A stretch of 64,000 bases of DNA from an uncultured bacterium (GCA_947643715.1 CANRXB010000011.1:1-64000); one strand, 5' to 3'. Shown: positions 7,535 to 16,416, counted from the stretch's first letter. The notes: generated from the letters alone by a model not told the origin. Numbers and translations are program-made.

Positions 7535-8686
7535 TCAGCAGCTCTCGAACTCCTCCGGCGGCGCCGCCCTGCGTCCGAAGTGATACAAGATCCCGTCGGC
7601 GATACGGCGGCAGGCGCCTCCGTCCCCATAGGGGTTGATGGCACGGGCCATCTTCGCATATGCGTCGGGATCGGCCAGCAGCTCGTCCGCCAGCTCCACG
7701 ATGCGCTCGTACTCCACGCCCGCCAGCTCCACCGTCCCGGCCTGGACGGCCTCGGGCCGTTCCGTCTCACGGCGCAGGACGAGCACGGGCTTGCCCAAGG
7801 CGGGCGCCTCCTCCTGCAGCCCGCCCGAATCGGTCATCACCAGATAGCTGCGGGCCATGAGGTTGTGCATCTCCTCCACATCCAAGGGCGCGATCAGGCG
7901 GACGTTCCCGATGCCGTCCAGGTGCCGGCGGGCGCACTCCTGGACCACAGGGCTGAGATGTACCGGATAGATCAGCTCCGCCGACGGGTGCGTCCTGGCG
8001 ATATGGGCCAGGGCGGACATGATGTCCTCCATGGGCCGGCCGTAGTTCTCCCGCCGGTGGCAGGTGACCAGGATCACACGCTTGCCGTCATAGTCCAGCG
8101 TGTTCAGGCCGTCCTGCGCGAAGGTGAAGTCCTCCCGCACGGTGGTGCGCAGCGCGTCGATCACCGTGTTGCCGGTGACGAACAGCCCCTTCGTGACGCC
8201 CTCCGCCTCCAGATTGCGGCGGTTGGCCTGCGTGGGGCAGAAATGCAGCTCCGCCAGCCGCCCCACCATGGAACGGTTCATCTCCTCCGGGAAGGGAGAA
8301 TATCTGTCCCAGGTGCGCAGTCCGGCCTCCACATGTCCCACCGCGATCTGCTGGTAGAACGCGGCCAGCGCTCCGGCAAAGGTAGTGGAGGTGTCCCCGT
8401 GGACCAGGACCAGATCGGGCCGCACCTGCTGGAACACCTTCTCCAGCCCCAACAGGCATTTTGAGGTGATGGTGGACAGGGTCTGGCGGTCCTCCATGAC
8501 GTCCAGGTCGAACTGGGGCTCCAGCTTGAAGATGTCCAGCACCGTGTCCAGCATCTGCCGGTGCTGGGCCGTGACGCAGCAGCAGCTCTCGATCTCCGGC
8601 CGGCTCTCCAGCTCCTTCACCAGCGGGGCCATCTTGATGGCCTCCGGACGGGTGCCGAAAATGGTCATCACCTTCAGCTTATCCAT
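7535..8686 (-). CDS. wecB: UDP-N-acetylglucosamine 2-epimerase (non-hydrolysing)
   Basis: 383 residues from an ATG at 8686, with GGAGAGGGAGAGG upstream; the longer open frame adds 31 residues unlike the family. It interconverts UDP-GlcNAc and UDP-ManNAc in the cytoplasm, supplying ManNAc for wall teichoic acid linkage units or other envelope glycans. Motifs: GTRPEAIKMAPL at 9-20, CVTAQHRQML, VHGDTSTTFAGALAAFY, VGHVEAGLRTWD, TCHRREN, TDSGGLQEEAP and the closing RIADGILYHFG. The length is normal. It overlaps the 3' end of wecA by 8 bp, so the two are translationally coupled. This supports a shared role in lipid-linked glycan initiation. Confidence 0.95.
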   Translation of the reverse strand: MDKLKVMTIFGTRPEAIKMAPLVKELESRPEIESCCCVTAQHRQMLDTVLDIFKLEPQFDLDVMEDRQTLSTITSKCLLGLEKVFQQVRPDLVLVHGDTSTTFAGALAAFYQQIAVGHVEAGLRTWDRYSPFPEEMNRSMVGRLAELHFCPTQANRRNLEAEGVTKGLFVTGNTVIDALRTTVREDFTFAQDGLNTLDYDGKRVILVTCHRRENYGRPMEDIMSALAHIARTHPSAELIYPVHLSPVVQECARRHLDGIGNVRLIAPLDVEEMHNLMARSYLVMTDSGGLQEEAPALGKPVLVLRRETERPEAVQAGTVELAGVEYERIVELADELLADPDAYAKMARAINPYGDGGACRRIADGILYHFGRRAAPPEEFESC

Positions 8687-9839
8687 GGACGTCCTCTCCC
8701 TCTCCTTCGGACCGGGCCGGCTGCTCTGCCTCCGATCCTTTCTCATGCGCGGCCCCGTCAGGCCCTTGCGTCTTTTCAAGGCCCGCCGGCCCGCCCAGGA
8801 ACACCCGCCAAGCGACTACCGCCGCCGCCCCCATGGACAGCAGGAACACCATGGCCTTCACCGCGTTGGTGGCGGTGAGCACCACGGCGGACAGCCCCAG
8901 GATGGCGGATATGACGTACAGCACCCCCACCGCCTGCTTCTGCGAGAAGCCCATATCGATGAGCCGGTGGTGGACATGCCCCCGGTCCGGCTCCATGGGG
9001 CTCTTGCCGTGGGACACCCGGCGCACCACCGCGAAGCACACGTCGAAGATGGGCAGGCCCAGCATGAGGAAGGGCACCACGAAGGAGATGACGTTGTACA
9101 TCTTGAACATCCCCTCCACCGATACGGTGGCCATGATGAAGCCCAGGAAGGTGGCTCCGGTGTCCCCCATGAAGATCTTGGCCGGATTGAAGTTATATGG
9201 CAAGAAGCCGATGCACGCTCCCGCCAGCGCCGCCATCATCACCGCCACGTCCAGCTCGCTCACCCGCAGGGCGATGACCAGCATCGTGGCCGCGCTGATG
9301 GTGGACACGCCGCAGGCCAGCCCGTCCAGCCCGTCGATGAGGTTGACGGCGTTGGTGATGGCCACGATCCAGATCACCGTGATCGGGATGGACAGCACCC
9401 CCAGCTTCCACACGGGGTCGGGACTGAAAATGTTGGGGTTGGACAGCACCTCGATGCGGTTCCCCGCTATCACGGCGATCAGCGCGGCCACGATCTGCAC
9501 CACGAACTTGGGCTTGGCCGGCAGGGCGTAGATGTCATCGAAGATCCCCAACACCACGATGATCACCGCCCCCAGCAGCATCCCCTTCTTTTCCGTGTCC
9601 AGCGGCACCATAAGCAGCATAGCGAACACGAACCCCAGGAAGATGGCCAGCCCTCCCATGCGCGGGATAGGGTGGTCGTGCATACGCCGGGCGTCCTTGG
9701 GCACGTCCACCGCCCCCACCTTCACCGACAGCGCCTTCACCAGCGGCGTGGACAGGAACGCCACCACCGCCGCCAGCGCCAGCGACATCAGCACATGCCA
9801 GATCTCCTGGGACGCTATGATCTTACTCAAACCATTCAA
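8679..9839 (-). CDS. wecA: undecaprenyl-phosphate N-acetylglucosaminyl 1-phosphate transferase
   Basis: About 386 residues. The start is uncertain; I use TTG at 9839 because AAAGGAG lies 11 bp before it, and the open frame continues to 9899 without a ribosome site. It is a polytopic membrane enzyme of the MraY/WecA/TagO family that transfers GlcNAc-1-P from UDP-GlcNAc to undecaprenyl phosphate, the first step in teichoic acid or exopolysaccharide synthesis. Motifs: HDHPIPRMGGLAIFLGF, the DD pair in IFDDIYALP, NAVNLIDGLDGLACG, FNPAKIFMGDTGATFLG, and the cytosolic loop GHVHHRLIDMGFSQKQ. The last two are diagnostic of WecA/TagO rather than MraY. It is coupled to wecB downstream. Confidence 0.92.
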   Translation of the reverse strand: MNGLSKIIASQEIWHVLMSLALAAVVAFLSTPLVKALSVKVGAVDVPKDARRMHDHPIPRMGGLAIFLGFVFAMLLMVPLDTEKKGMLLGAVIIVVLGIFDDIYALPAKPKFVVQIVAALIAVIAGNRIEVLSNPNIFSPDPVWKLGVLSIPITVIWIVAITNAVNLIDGLDGLACGVSTISAATMLVIALRVSELDVAVMMAALAGACIGFLPYNFNPAKIFMGDTGATFLGFIMATVSVEGMFKMYNVISFVVPFLMLGLPIFDVCFAVVRRVSHGKSPMEPDRGHVHHRLIDMGFSQKQAVGVLYVISAILGLSAVVLTATNAVKAMVFLLSMGAAAVVAWRVFLGGPAGLEKTQGPDGAAHEKGSEAEQPARSEGEGEDVHG

Positions 9840-9906
9840 AATGAATCTCGCTCCTTTGCCCTGCGTGTCTCTTTTTCCCGCTCGAAGCCAAAAGCGCACT
9901 CACTGC

Positions 9907-9931
9907 ACCGGCGGGCCGATGGCCCGCCGGT
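9907..9931 (-). terminator. hairpin between trpS and wecA
   Basis: An 11-bp GC stem (ACCGGCGGGCC) with a 3-nt loop lies 36 bp downstream of the trpS stop. There is no T run, so it may pause or protect the transcript rather than end it. Confidence 0.5.
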
Positions 9932-9966
9932 CTGATATGTGCGCGGCGCCCGCCGGCGCGCTCGCT

Positions 9967-10971
9967 TCACCGGGGCAAGAAGCCCACCTTTTTATAGACC
10001 TTCCGAAGCGTTTTCTCCGCCACATGGGAGGCCCTCTCCGCACCGGCCCGGTACACGCCCTCCAGATAGGCTTTGTCCGCCAGCAGCCGCGCCGCCTCCT
10101 CCCGGATGGGACGCAGGGTCTCCACCACCGCCTCGCCCACCGCGGGCTTGAACGCGCCGTAGCCCTTGCCGTCGAATCCCTGCTCGATCTCCTCGTAGCT
10201 CTTCCCCGTGGCCGCGGCGTAGATCTGGATCAGGTTGGACACCCCAGGCTTCTCCCCTGGGGCGTAGCGCACGCAGCGCTCCACGTCGCTGTCGGTGACC
10301 GCCCGCTTGAACTTGCGCATGATGTCCTCCGGCTTCTCCATGAGGAACACGCAGCCCTCGGGCTGGGACTTGCTCATCTTGCTGTCCGGCGTGCTCAGGC
10401 TCATGATCCGGGCGCCCACCTTGGCGATGTAGGGCTCCGGGATCTTGAACACATCTCCATACACGCCGTTGAAGCGTCCGGCGATGTCCCGGCAGATCTC
10501 CACATGCTGCTTCTGGTCCTCCCCCACGGGGACGGCGTCCGGCTGATAGAGCAGGATGTCCGCCGCCATGAGCACGGGATAGGTGAACAGGCCCGCGTTG
10601 ATGTTGTCCGCGTTCCGCGCGGATTTGTCCTTGAACTGGGTCATACGGGACAGCTCCCCGAACATCGTGTAGCAGTCCAGCACCCAGCCCAACTGGCTGT
10701 GGGCGGGCACATGGGACTGGACGAACAGCACACACCTCTCCGGGTCCAGACCGCAGGCGATGTACTGAGCGATGAGGGTCAGGGTACGCTTGCGCAGCTC
10801 CGCCGGGTCCTGCCGGACGGTGATGGTGTGCAGATCGGCCAGGAAGAAGTAGCAGTCGAACTGGTCGATCATCTCCGGCCAGTGGCGCAGCGGGCCCAGA
10901 TAGTTGCCCAGATGGAGCTCCCCGCTGGGCTGGATGCCGGAGACCATGACCTTTTTACCCGTGTTTTCCAT
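9967..10971 (-). CDS. trpS: tryptophan--tRNA ligase
   Basis: 334 residues, the normal size for bacterial TrpRS. It charges tRNA-Trp with tryptophan using ATP. The class I signature is present: the HIGH-like motif PSGELHLGNYLG near residues 15-26 and the KMSKS loop in DSKMSKSQPEG near residue 195. GEDQKQHVEICRDIA is the conserved tRNA/substrate-side motif. It lies in the leftward cluster 15 bp after rsfS. No T-box leader is visible in front of it, so expression probably follows the operon. Confidence 0.97.
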   Translation of the reverse strand: MENTGKKVMVSGIQPSGELHLGNYLGPLRHWPEMIDQFDCYFFLADLHTITVRQDPAELRKRTLTLIAQYIACGLDPERCVLFVQSHVPAHSQLGWVLDCYTMFGELSRMTQFKDKSARNADNINAGLFTYPVLMAADILLYQPDAVPVGEDQKQHVEICRDIAGRFNGVYGDVFKIPEPYIAKVGARIMSLSTPDSKMSKSQPEGCVFLMEKPEDIMRKFKRAVTDSDVERCVRYAPGEKPGVSNLIQIYAAATGKSYEEIEQGFDGKGYGAFKPAVGEAVVETLRPIREEAARLLADKAYLEGVYRAGAERASHVAEKTLRKVYKKVGFLPR

Positions 10972-10986
10972 CGTCTCTCGCCGCCT

Positions 10987-11355
10987 TCACTCAGTTTCCG
11001 CCGTCAGATATCCGGACACGTCCACCGGCTGGGCGTCCGACCACAGGCGCTCCAGGTCATAGAACTCCCGGCCTTCCTCGGTGAAGATGTGGATCACCAC
11101 GCTGGAATAGTCCATCAGCGTCCACTGTCCTCCCCGGTGTCCCTCGATGTGATGGGGCTCCTCCCCAGCCTTGGACATGGCCTCCTCCACCGCGTCGGCC
11201 AGGGCCCGGACCTGGGTGTTGGAGGTGCCGTTGCAGATGATGAAATAGTCCGCCAACGTGGTCTGGTCCGCAGTGTGCAGCACTTTGATGTCCTTGCCTT
11301 TCTTATCGTCCAGGGCCTTCACCGCGATGGCGATCATTTCCTTCTCGTTCATCAT
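10987..11355 (-). CDS. rsfS: ribosomal silencing factor RsfS
   Basis: 122 residues. RsfS binds ribosomal protein uL14 on the 50S subunit and blocks subunit joining when nutrients are scarce. Conserved phrases: DYFIICNGTSNTQVRALADAV, EGHRGGQWTLMDYSSVVIHIF and REFYDLERLWSDA. The length is typical. It sits between the LCP gene and trpS in the same direction, and the order nadD-yqeK-LCP-rsfS is a common Firmicutes arrangement. The ribosome site is AAAGGAGAG. Confidence 0.95.
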   Translation of the reverse strand: MMNEKEMIAIAVKALDDKKGKDIKVLHTADQTTLADYFIICNGTSNTQVRALADAVEEAMSKAGEEPHHIEGHRGGQWTLMDYSSVVIHIFTEEGREFYDLERLWSDAQPVDVSGYLTAETE

Positions 11356-11375
11356 GATGTTCTCTCCTTTTCAGT

Positions 11376-12986
11376 TCAATCCGGGGTCTCGCCCCAGTCG
11401 GTCACGTCCCCCTCCACCGCCTGGGACTGCACAGGCTGGGTCTGCTCAGGGTCGGGCTGCACTGGGTCGGACTGTACGGGGTCTGTCTGTACAGGGTCGG
11501 ACTGTACGGGATCGGACTGTGCCGGGTCGGACTGCACAGGGTCGCCCTCGTTCTGCCCCGGCTGCCGCTCTCCCATCGTCCCGCTCTCCACCGGCTGGCT
11601 GTCCACCGGGCCGCTGTCCACGGGATCGCTCGCCGCCGGGTCGCTCTCTACCGGCCCGCTTGGAGCGGGAGGCAGGCTCTGCTCCGGGTCTCCGCTCTGT
11701 TCCGGATCGCCGCTCACCTCCGGGTCGTCGCTCTCTTCCAGCTCATCGCTCGCGGTCACCGGCGGGAAGCCCAGGGAAGGATCGGCCAGCCGCCCCGTGC
11801 TGGAGCGCAGCGATCCGTCCGGGGCCACGCTCATCAGGTCCAGTTGCCGGATGGTCACCTGTTCCACGAAGGGGTTCAAGGACTCGTTGATCAGGGTCAG
11901 CAGTTGGCTCTGGACGGGGTAGACGAAGCTGTACCGCCCATAGCTGCCCAATGTGACGGGCATGGTGCAGAACTCCACATCGTCCACCTGGAGCCCCCCC
12001 AGGACGGCCTGCTGCGCGAACCAGAACATGTTCTCCACGCCCAGGTCGCTCTCCACCCGGGTGTTGAACAGCTCGATCAACTGGCCGATCCGGAACATGT
12101 TCTGGATCTGGAGTGTCTGCTGGAGCACCGCTTTCAGGAACGCGTGCTGCACCTGCAAGCGGCAAAGGTCGCTGCCGTCGCCGCCGCCGGGGATGATCTT
12201 CCCGTCCGCGCCCCTGCCGTTGTGCCGCCAGCGCACCACCTGCATGGCGTCGTTGCCAGTGAGCTTGCGGTATCCCTTCTCCTGATAGATGTTCAGATCC
12301 TGATAGGGATCGTAATATTCCATGTGATAGGGGTTGTCGAACCAGACGCCGCCGATGGCGTCCACCATCTCCCCCACCAGCTCCCAGTCGATGCGCACAT
12401 AGTAGTCGGGCGTGAACCCCACTAGCTCGGACACCTCGGATCTCAGCCCCTCGATCCCCTGCTCGCCCTTGCCGTAGACGTTGTAGACGGCGTTGATCTT
12501 CTTCGCGTTCAATCCTCCCCGGGCGCTGCTGTTGATCAAGGTGTCCCGAGGGATGGACATCACGGTGGCCTGCTGGTTCGTCACGTCGTAGGTGGCCACC
12601 ATCATCGTGTCCGTGAGTCCGGAGGTGGTATCCGAGCCGAAGATCAGGAAGGTGAAGATGTCCTCGCTCTTGCGCTCACCGCTCACCTTCGGCTCCACGG
12701 CGTCGAAGCTCAGCGTGGGCTCCGGGGTCTCGTCGGGCGGCAGGCTCAGGGCCGGGTCCGCCGTCTGGGCGGGCGGCGGCGACGGCAGGTCCGGCTTTTG
12801 GAACCATCGGCTGTACAGCATCATGGCCGCGGCGGCGACGACCATGACCGCCGCCAGCACGATCATGAGCGCCATGATCAGTCTCTCTTTTTTCTTCCGT
12901 GCCTGCGCGGGGGATCCGGCCTGGCCATGCTCCGGGCCGGCCGGGCCCTGTGTCCGATCGTTCGGTCTCCTGGACTGGTCGCTCAT
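11376..12986 (-). CDS. LytR-CpsA-Psr (LCP) family glycopolymer transferase
   Basis: 536 residues. A cytoplasmic tail is followed by a transmembrane helix at about 38-60 (LIMALMIVLAAVMVVAAAAMM), then an extracellular LCP domain (about 105-400). LCP enzymes move undecaprenyl-pyrophosphate-linked glycans such as teichoic acids onto peptidoglycan. Motifs: FLIFGSDTTSGLTDTMMVAT, SIPRDTLINS with the conserved Arg, KINAVYNVYGKGEQ, and MQVVRWRHNGRG. The C-terminal 110 residues or so are an acidic Pro/Gln/Ser tail made of near-repeats of DPVQS and DPEQS, probably wall-spanning or flexible. The start overlaps the stop of nadD-yqeK by 4 bp (ATGA). Its presence near wecA and wecB supports a shared wall glycan pathway. 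Confidence 0.92.
   Translation of the reverse strand: MSDQSRRPNDRTQGPAGPEHGQAGSPAQARKKKERLIMALMIVLAAVMVVAAAAMMLYSRWFQKPDLPSPPPAQTADPALSLPPDETPEPTLSFDAVEPKVSGERKSEDIFTFLIFGSDTTSGLTDTMMVATYDVTNQQATVMSIPRDTLINSSARGGLNAKKINAVYNVYGKGEQGIEGLRSEVSELVGFTPDYYVRIDWELVGEMVDAIGGVWFDNPYHMEYYDPYQDLNIYQEKGYRKLTGNDAMQVVRWRHNGRGADGKIIPGGGDGSDLCRLQVQHAFLKAVLQQTLQIQNMFRIGQLIELFNTRVESDLGVENMFWFAQQAVLGGLQVDDVEFCTMPVTLGSYGRYSFVYPVQSQLLTLINESLNPFVEQVTIRQLDLMSVAPDGSLRSSTGRLADPSLGFPPVTASDELEESDDPEVSGDPEQSGDPEQSLPPAPSGPVESDPAASDPVDSGPVDSQPVESGTMGERQPGQNEGDPVQSDPAQSDPVQSDPVQTDPVQSDPVQPDPEQTQPVQSQAVEGDVTDWGETPD
11430..11720. repeat. tandem near-repeats encoding the LCP tail
   Basis: Degenerate 15- and 18-bp units of the form GGGTCGGACTGTACA encode the DPVQS/DPEQS tail of the LCP protein. 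The copies differ at synonymous and non-synonymous positions. Unit number could vary by slippage or recombination. Confidence 0.75.
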
Positions 12987-14191
12987 GCTTCATTTCCCTT
13001 CTCGTAATATTCGAACGCCTCTTGCGTGTCGTGGTGGATCTCACGGCCCCGCTGGATCATCTCCTGGATGGACAGGCTCGCGCCCAGCCGCACCGCCTCG
13101 TCCAGATCGGCATACGCGAGCCTGCGCAGCTCATCCACACCTGGAAGGTCCCGGTTGGGCTCCATGTAGTCGGCGATGTACAGCAGCTTCTCCTCCAGCC
13201 CCATCCCCGCCCGGGCCGTGGTATGGTAGAGGATCGCCTCATAGATCCTGTCGTCCGCCCCAAAGACATGCCGGGCCAGGGCCGCGCCGCTCTTGGCGTG
13301 GAGCAGCTTGTCGGTGGCCCGCTCCAATGGGCACAGCTCCACGCCATAGCGGTCGCAGATGTCCAGGTGCTCCTGGTGGGTCAGGTACTTGGTGCAGTCG
13401 TGGAGGATGGCCGCACGGCGCATCCGCTCCTCGTCCGCCCCCCAGCGCCGGGCCAGGCGGGCGGCCTCCTCCTCGGTGCCCCGGATGTGGGCCAGCCGCT
13501 GGGCCTTCACCATGGAGTAGGACACGCAGCGCAGGTCCTCCAGGTCCAGCCGCCCGAGATCGGCGTGCGTCCCATATAGTTTTTCCCGTAAGATGTAGCC
13601 ATACACCGCTTCCGGCAAAGATCCGCGTCCTTTTCCCTGCGGGAGCAGCTCCCGCAGGCGGGTGGACGAGACGTCCACCAGTCCGGGCACGGACACGGTG
13701 ACGATCTTCGCGCCAAAGGTCTCGCTCAGCGCTCTGCGCTGAGGGGCGAACACTTCTTCGCTGTCCGCCTCCGTCCGCCCGAAGGCGCACACGCCCGCCA
13801 AGGCCAGCAGCCTCTCCGGATCCTTCCACAGATGGACGGTGAGGAACATGTCCGTCCCCATGAGCAGCCACAATTCGTCCCCAGGCCAACGCTGGACCGC
13901 TTCCTCCAAGGTATCGGCAGTGTAGCTCTTGCCCTCCCGGTGCAGCTCCGTGTCCCACACCTGCGTCACTCCAGGCATCCGGAGCTGATCGGCGGCGATG
14001 GCCGTCATCTCCAGCCGCTGGGCCCTGGTGGGGCTCCCGTGGGCCAGCTCCTTGTGGGGCGGCGTGCCTGCTGGGATGAACACCAGCTTGTCCAGGCCCA
14101 AAGCGGCCACAGCCGCCCTGGCCGCCGCCAGATGCCCGAGATGGGGGGGATTGAAGCTTCCGCCGTAGATGCCGATTTTCAACGGGACCAC
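12983..14191 (-). CDS. nadD: fused nicotinate-nucleotide adenylyltransferase and YqeK-type HD phosphohydrolase
   Basis: 402 residues. Residues 1-200 are NadD, which makes nicotinate adenine dinucleotide from NaMN and ATP: GIYGGSFNPPHLGHL near the start, IPAGTPPHKE, WLLMGTDMF, and VDVSSTRLREL with the ISSTxIR-like motif. Residues about 215-395 are a YqeK-like HD domain: YSMVKAQRLAHIRGTEEEA, AAILHDCTKYL (HD metal pair), HAKSGAALARHVFG, ILYHTTARAGM and KLLYIADYMEPNR. YqeK proteins hydrolyse diadenosine tetraphosphate. In Bacilli the two are separate neighbouring genes; here they are one polypeptide. The start is GTG at 14191 or TTG at 14182, the latter better placed behind GGTGG. Confidence 0.93.
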   Translation of the reverse strand: MVPLKIGIYGGSFNPPHLGHLAAARAAVAALGLDKLVFIPAGTPPHKELAHGSPTRAQRLEMTAIAADQLRMPGVTQVWDTELHREGKSYTADTLEEAVQRWPGDELWLLMGTDMFLTVHLWKDPERLLALAGVCAFGRTEADSEEVFAPQRRALSETFGAKIVTVSVPGLVDVSSTRLRELLPQGKGRGSLPEAVYGYILREKLYGTHADLGRLDLEDLRCVSYSMVKAQRLAHIRGTEEEAARLARRWGADEERMRRAAILHDCTKYLTHQEHLDICDRYGVELCPLERATDKLLHAKSGAALARHVFGADDRIYEAILYHTTARAGMGLEEKLLYIADYMEPNRDLPGVDELRRLAYADLDEAVRLGASLSIQEMIQRGREIHHDTQEAFEYYEKGNEA

Positions 14192-14221
14192 CCTCTCTGA
14201 AAGAAATAGTTTAGGGGACGC

Positions 14222-14527
14222 CTATCTCACCAGCCGGATCCGTTTTTCTTTGGGCTTGCTGTGGGTCTCTCGGTACAGCACGAACTTCGTGCCGATCACC
14301 TGGACGACCTCGCTCCTGGTGGCCCGGGCCAGCTCCTCCGCCCCCTCCCGGGGAGACAGGGGGCTGTTCTCCAGCACCTTTCCCTTGATCAGCTCCCTGG
14401 CCTCCAAGGCGTCGTCCGCCTGCTTGATCAGATTGGACCCCACGCCGTCTTTGCCCACGTGGACGATGGTCTCGATGTCGTTGGCCATGCCCCGGAGCTG
14501 GGCCCGCTGTTTGCTCGTCAGATCCAT
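14222..14527 (-). CDS. yhbY: YhbY/CRM-domain RNA-binding protein
   Basis: 101 residues, consisting of one CRS1-YhbY domain. It starts MDLTSKQRAQLRGMAND, with the nucleic-acid-binding GxxG-like phrase VHVGKDGVGSNLIKQ and the segment ALEARELIKGKVLENSPL; these are standard for YhbY, which binds pre-50S ribosomal particles. It lies 30 bp upstream of nadD in the same direction, as in many Firmicutes. The ribosome site is AAAGGATC. Confidence 0.95.
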   Translation of the reverse strand: MDLTSKQRAQLRGMANDIETIVHVGKDGVGSNLIKQADDALEARELIKGKVLENSPLSPREGAEELARATRSEVVQVIGTKFVLYRETHSKPKEKRIRLVR

Positions 14528-14563
14528 AGGAAGATCCTTTCTATACCATAGTTTTATGCGGCT

Positions 14564-15151
14564 CTATCTCAAATACTCCTCCAGCTTTTCCTGGAACGCC
14601 TCCAACGCCTTCCCGCGGTGGGAGATAGCGTTCTTCTCCTCCGGCGTGAGCTGGGCGAAGGTCTTTTTCAGCTTGGGCAGGAAGAACACCGGGTCGTAGC
14701 CGAAGCCGCCCTCCCCCATGGGGGCGAAGGCGATGGTGCCCGGGCACTCTCCCCGGGCGGAGACCGCGGTCCCATCGGGGAAGCAGCAGGTGATCACGGA
14801 CACGAACTTCGCCGCCCGGGCCTGGCCCTTGGGCATGTTGGACAGCAGCAGGCGGTAGCGGCCCACGTCGTCCAGCCCCTCCCCGCCGTACCGGGCGGAG
14901 TACACGCCGGGCGCCCCGCCCAGCGCGTCCACGCACAGGCCGGAATCGTCCGCGATGGCGGGCAGGCCGCTGGCCTCCATCACGGCCCTGGCCTTCAGCA
15001 TGGAGTTCTCCTCGAAGGTGGTCCCCGTCTCCTCCACGTCCACGTCCACCCCGGCGTCCGCCTGAGAGCACACCTCCACCCCCAACCGGGAGAGGATCTC
15101 GTTCATTTCCTTCAGTTTCTTCTCATTTTTACTGGCCAGCACGAATCTCAT
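14564..15151 (-). CDS. rdgB: XTP/dITP diphosphatase (RdgB/HAM1)
   Basis: 195 residues, normal length. It removes non-canonical purine triphosphates (dITP, XTP) from the nucleotide pool. Motifs: VLASKNEKKLKEMNEIL at the N-terminus, EETGTTFEENSMLKARAV, IADDSGLCVDALGGAPGVYS, ARYGGEG and GGFGYDPVFFLPKLKKTFAQ, then the closing ISHRGKALEAF. It stands 36 bp before yhbY in the leftward cluster. Confidence 0.96.
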   Translation of the reverse strand: MRFVLASKNEKKLKEMNEILSRLGVEVCSQADAGVDVDVEETGTTFEENSMLKARAVMEASGLPAIADDSGLCVDALGGAPGVYSARYGGEGLDDVGRYRLLLSNMPKGQARAAKFVSVITCCFPDGTAVSARGECPGTIAFAPMGEGGFGYDPVFFLPKLKKTFAQLTPEEKNAISHRGKALEAFQEKLEEYLR

Positions 15152-15228
15152 GCCATCCCGCCTCCGATCTATTTCTTTTTATCATACAACGATCGCTGGA
15201 AGATTTCGTGTCCAGAGTGTAAATATTG

Positions 15229-16095
15229 TCAGATCAGGGCCTCTGTGAACGACATCGCGTCGAAGGGCTGGAGGTCGTCCACTCCTTCTCCCACTCCCGC
15301 GAACTTCACCGGCACGCCCAGCTCCTTGGCGATGGCGATGACGATGCCCCCCTTGGCGGTGCCGTCCAGCTTGGTGAGCACGATGCCCGTCACGCCCGCC
15401 GACTTGGAGAACTCCTTGGCTTGGATCAGGCCGTTCTGTCCGGTGGTGGCGTCCAGCACCAGCAGGGTCTCCCGGCTGGAATCGGGGCACTCCCGGTCGA
15501 TCACCCGCGAGATCTTGTTCAGCTCGTTCATCAGGTTCGCCTTGTTCTGCAGCCGCCCGGCGGTGTCCACCAGCACCACGTCCGCTCCCCTGGCCTTGGC
15601 CGCGGACAGCGCGTCGTACACCACGGCGGCAGGGTCCGCCCCCTCGTGCTGCTTCACGATGTCCACCCCGGCCCGGTCCGCCCAGATGGTGAGCTGCTCG
15701 GCCGCGGCGGCCCGGAACGTGTCCCCGGCGCACAGCACCACCTTGCGGCCCACCCGCTTCCAGTGGGCCGCGAGCTTGCCGATCGAGGTGGTCTTGCCCA
15801 CGCCGTTGACCCCGATGAACAAGATCACCGCCGGTTTGCCGCTCATGTCCACATACGCCCCGCCCAGGTCCAGATACTCGGCCAGGATCTCCCTCATGCA
15901 CTGCCGGGCGCCTTCGGTGCCCTTGATGCCGCGGGCCTTGCACCGCTCCCGCAGCTCCTCCACGGCCTCCATGGTGGTCTCCGCCCCCAGGTCGGCCATC
16001 ACCAGGGACTCCTCCAGCTCCTCATAAAAGTCGTCGGTCAGCTCAGAAAAGCCGTTGAAGATGCCGATCTTCTTGATCTTATCGAAAAAGCCCAT
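15229..16095 (-). CDS. ftsY: signal recognition particle receptor FtsY
   Basis: 288 residues. It contains the NG GTPase domain that docks SRP-ribosome complexes at the membrane. Motifs: GVNGVGKTTSIGKLA (P-loop, near residue 95), DTFRAAAAEQL, VDTAGRLQNK, TKLDGTAKGG and the closing GVGEGVDDLQPFD. The N-terminal acidic A domain of E. coli FtsY is absent, as in many Gram-positive bacteria. The first helix, GFFDKIKKIGIF, could bind the membrane. It lies directly after smc and a small zinc-ribbon gene, the classical smc-ftsY arrangement. Confidence 0.97.
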   Translation of the reverse strand: MGFFDKIKKIGIFNGFSELTDDFYEELEESLVMADLGAETTMEAVEELRERCKARGIKGTEGARQCMREILAEYLDLGGAYVDMSGKPAVILFIGVNGVGKTTSIGKLAAHWKRVGRKVVLCAGDTFRAAAAEQLTIWADRAGVDIVKQHEGADPAAVVYDALSAAKARGADVVLVDTAGRLQNKANLMNELNKISRVIDRECPDSSRETLLVLDATTGQNGLIQAKEFSKSAGVTGIVLTKLDGTAKGGIVIAIAKELGVPVKFAGVGEGVDDLQPFDAMSFTEALI

Positions 16096-16110
16096 AGGGA
16101 CCTCCTTTTG

Positions 16111-16416
16111 TCAGATGTTCGGATCCCTCGCCCCGCAGTTGGGGCATTTCGGATCGTCCAAGTCATGCTCCGCGCCGCAGCGCGGGCAGATCACCTGGGC
16201 CATGCGGCCCTCGTCGTCCTCCACCTCCTCCCCGCGGTAGAGATCCAGCTTGCCGCAGTCCGGGCACTCCCAGATCTCCACGTCCAGCGCCCCGGCCAGC
16301 AGGTGGGGCAGAGTGCCGAAGAGCAGGCTGCTCCGGCCGAGCTGGATCTGCTCGCGGCCGAAGAGCCGCATGGCGCCGCCGCAGCCGGAGCAGCGTTTCC
16401 CGTCGTCCTGTGTCAT
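16111..16416 (-). CDS. small double zinc-ribbon protein, unknown function
   Basis: 101 residues. Three Cys pairs are visible: CSGCGGAM near residue 9, CPDCGK near 52, and CPRCGAE plus [10 protein letters not shown] at the C-terminus. This suggests two or three treble-clef or ribbon metal sites. The middle part ([20 protein letters not shown]) resembles small proteins annotated only as zinc ribbon. It overlaps the 3' end of smc by 4 bp and precedes ftsY by 15 bp, so it is co-expressed with both; no function follows from this. Confidence 0.8.
   Translation of the reverse strand: MTQDDGKRCSGCGGAMRLFGREQIQLGRSSLLFGTLPHLLAGALDVEIWECPDCGKLDLYRGEEVEDDEGRMAQVICPRCGAEHDLDDPKCPNCGARDPNI

Noticed and set aside
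9967-10990. T-box leader for trpS
   Set aside because: Only 15 bp separate rsfS and trpS, and no T-box motif or terminator/antiterminator pair is present.
11430-11720. CRISPR-like repeats
   Set aside because: The units are contiguous, degenerate and in frame with the LCP gene, without spacers; no cas genes are present.
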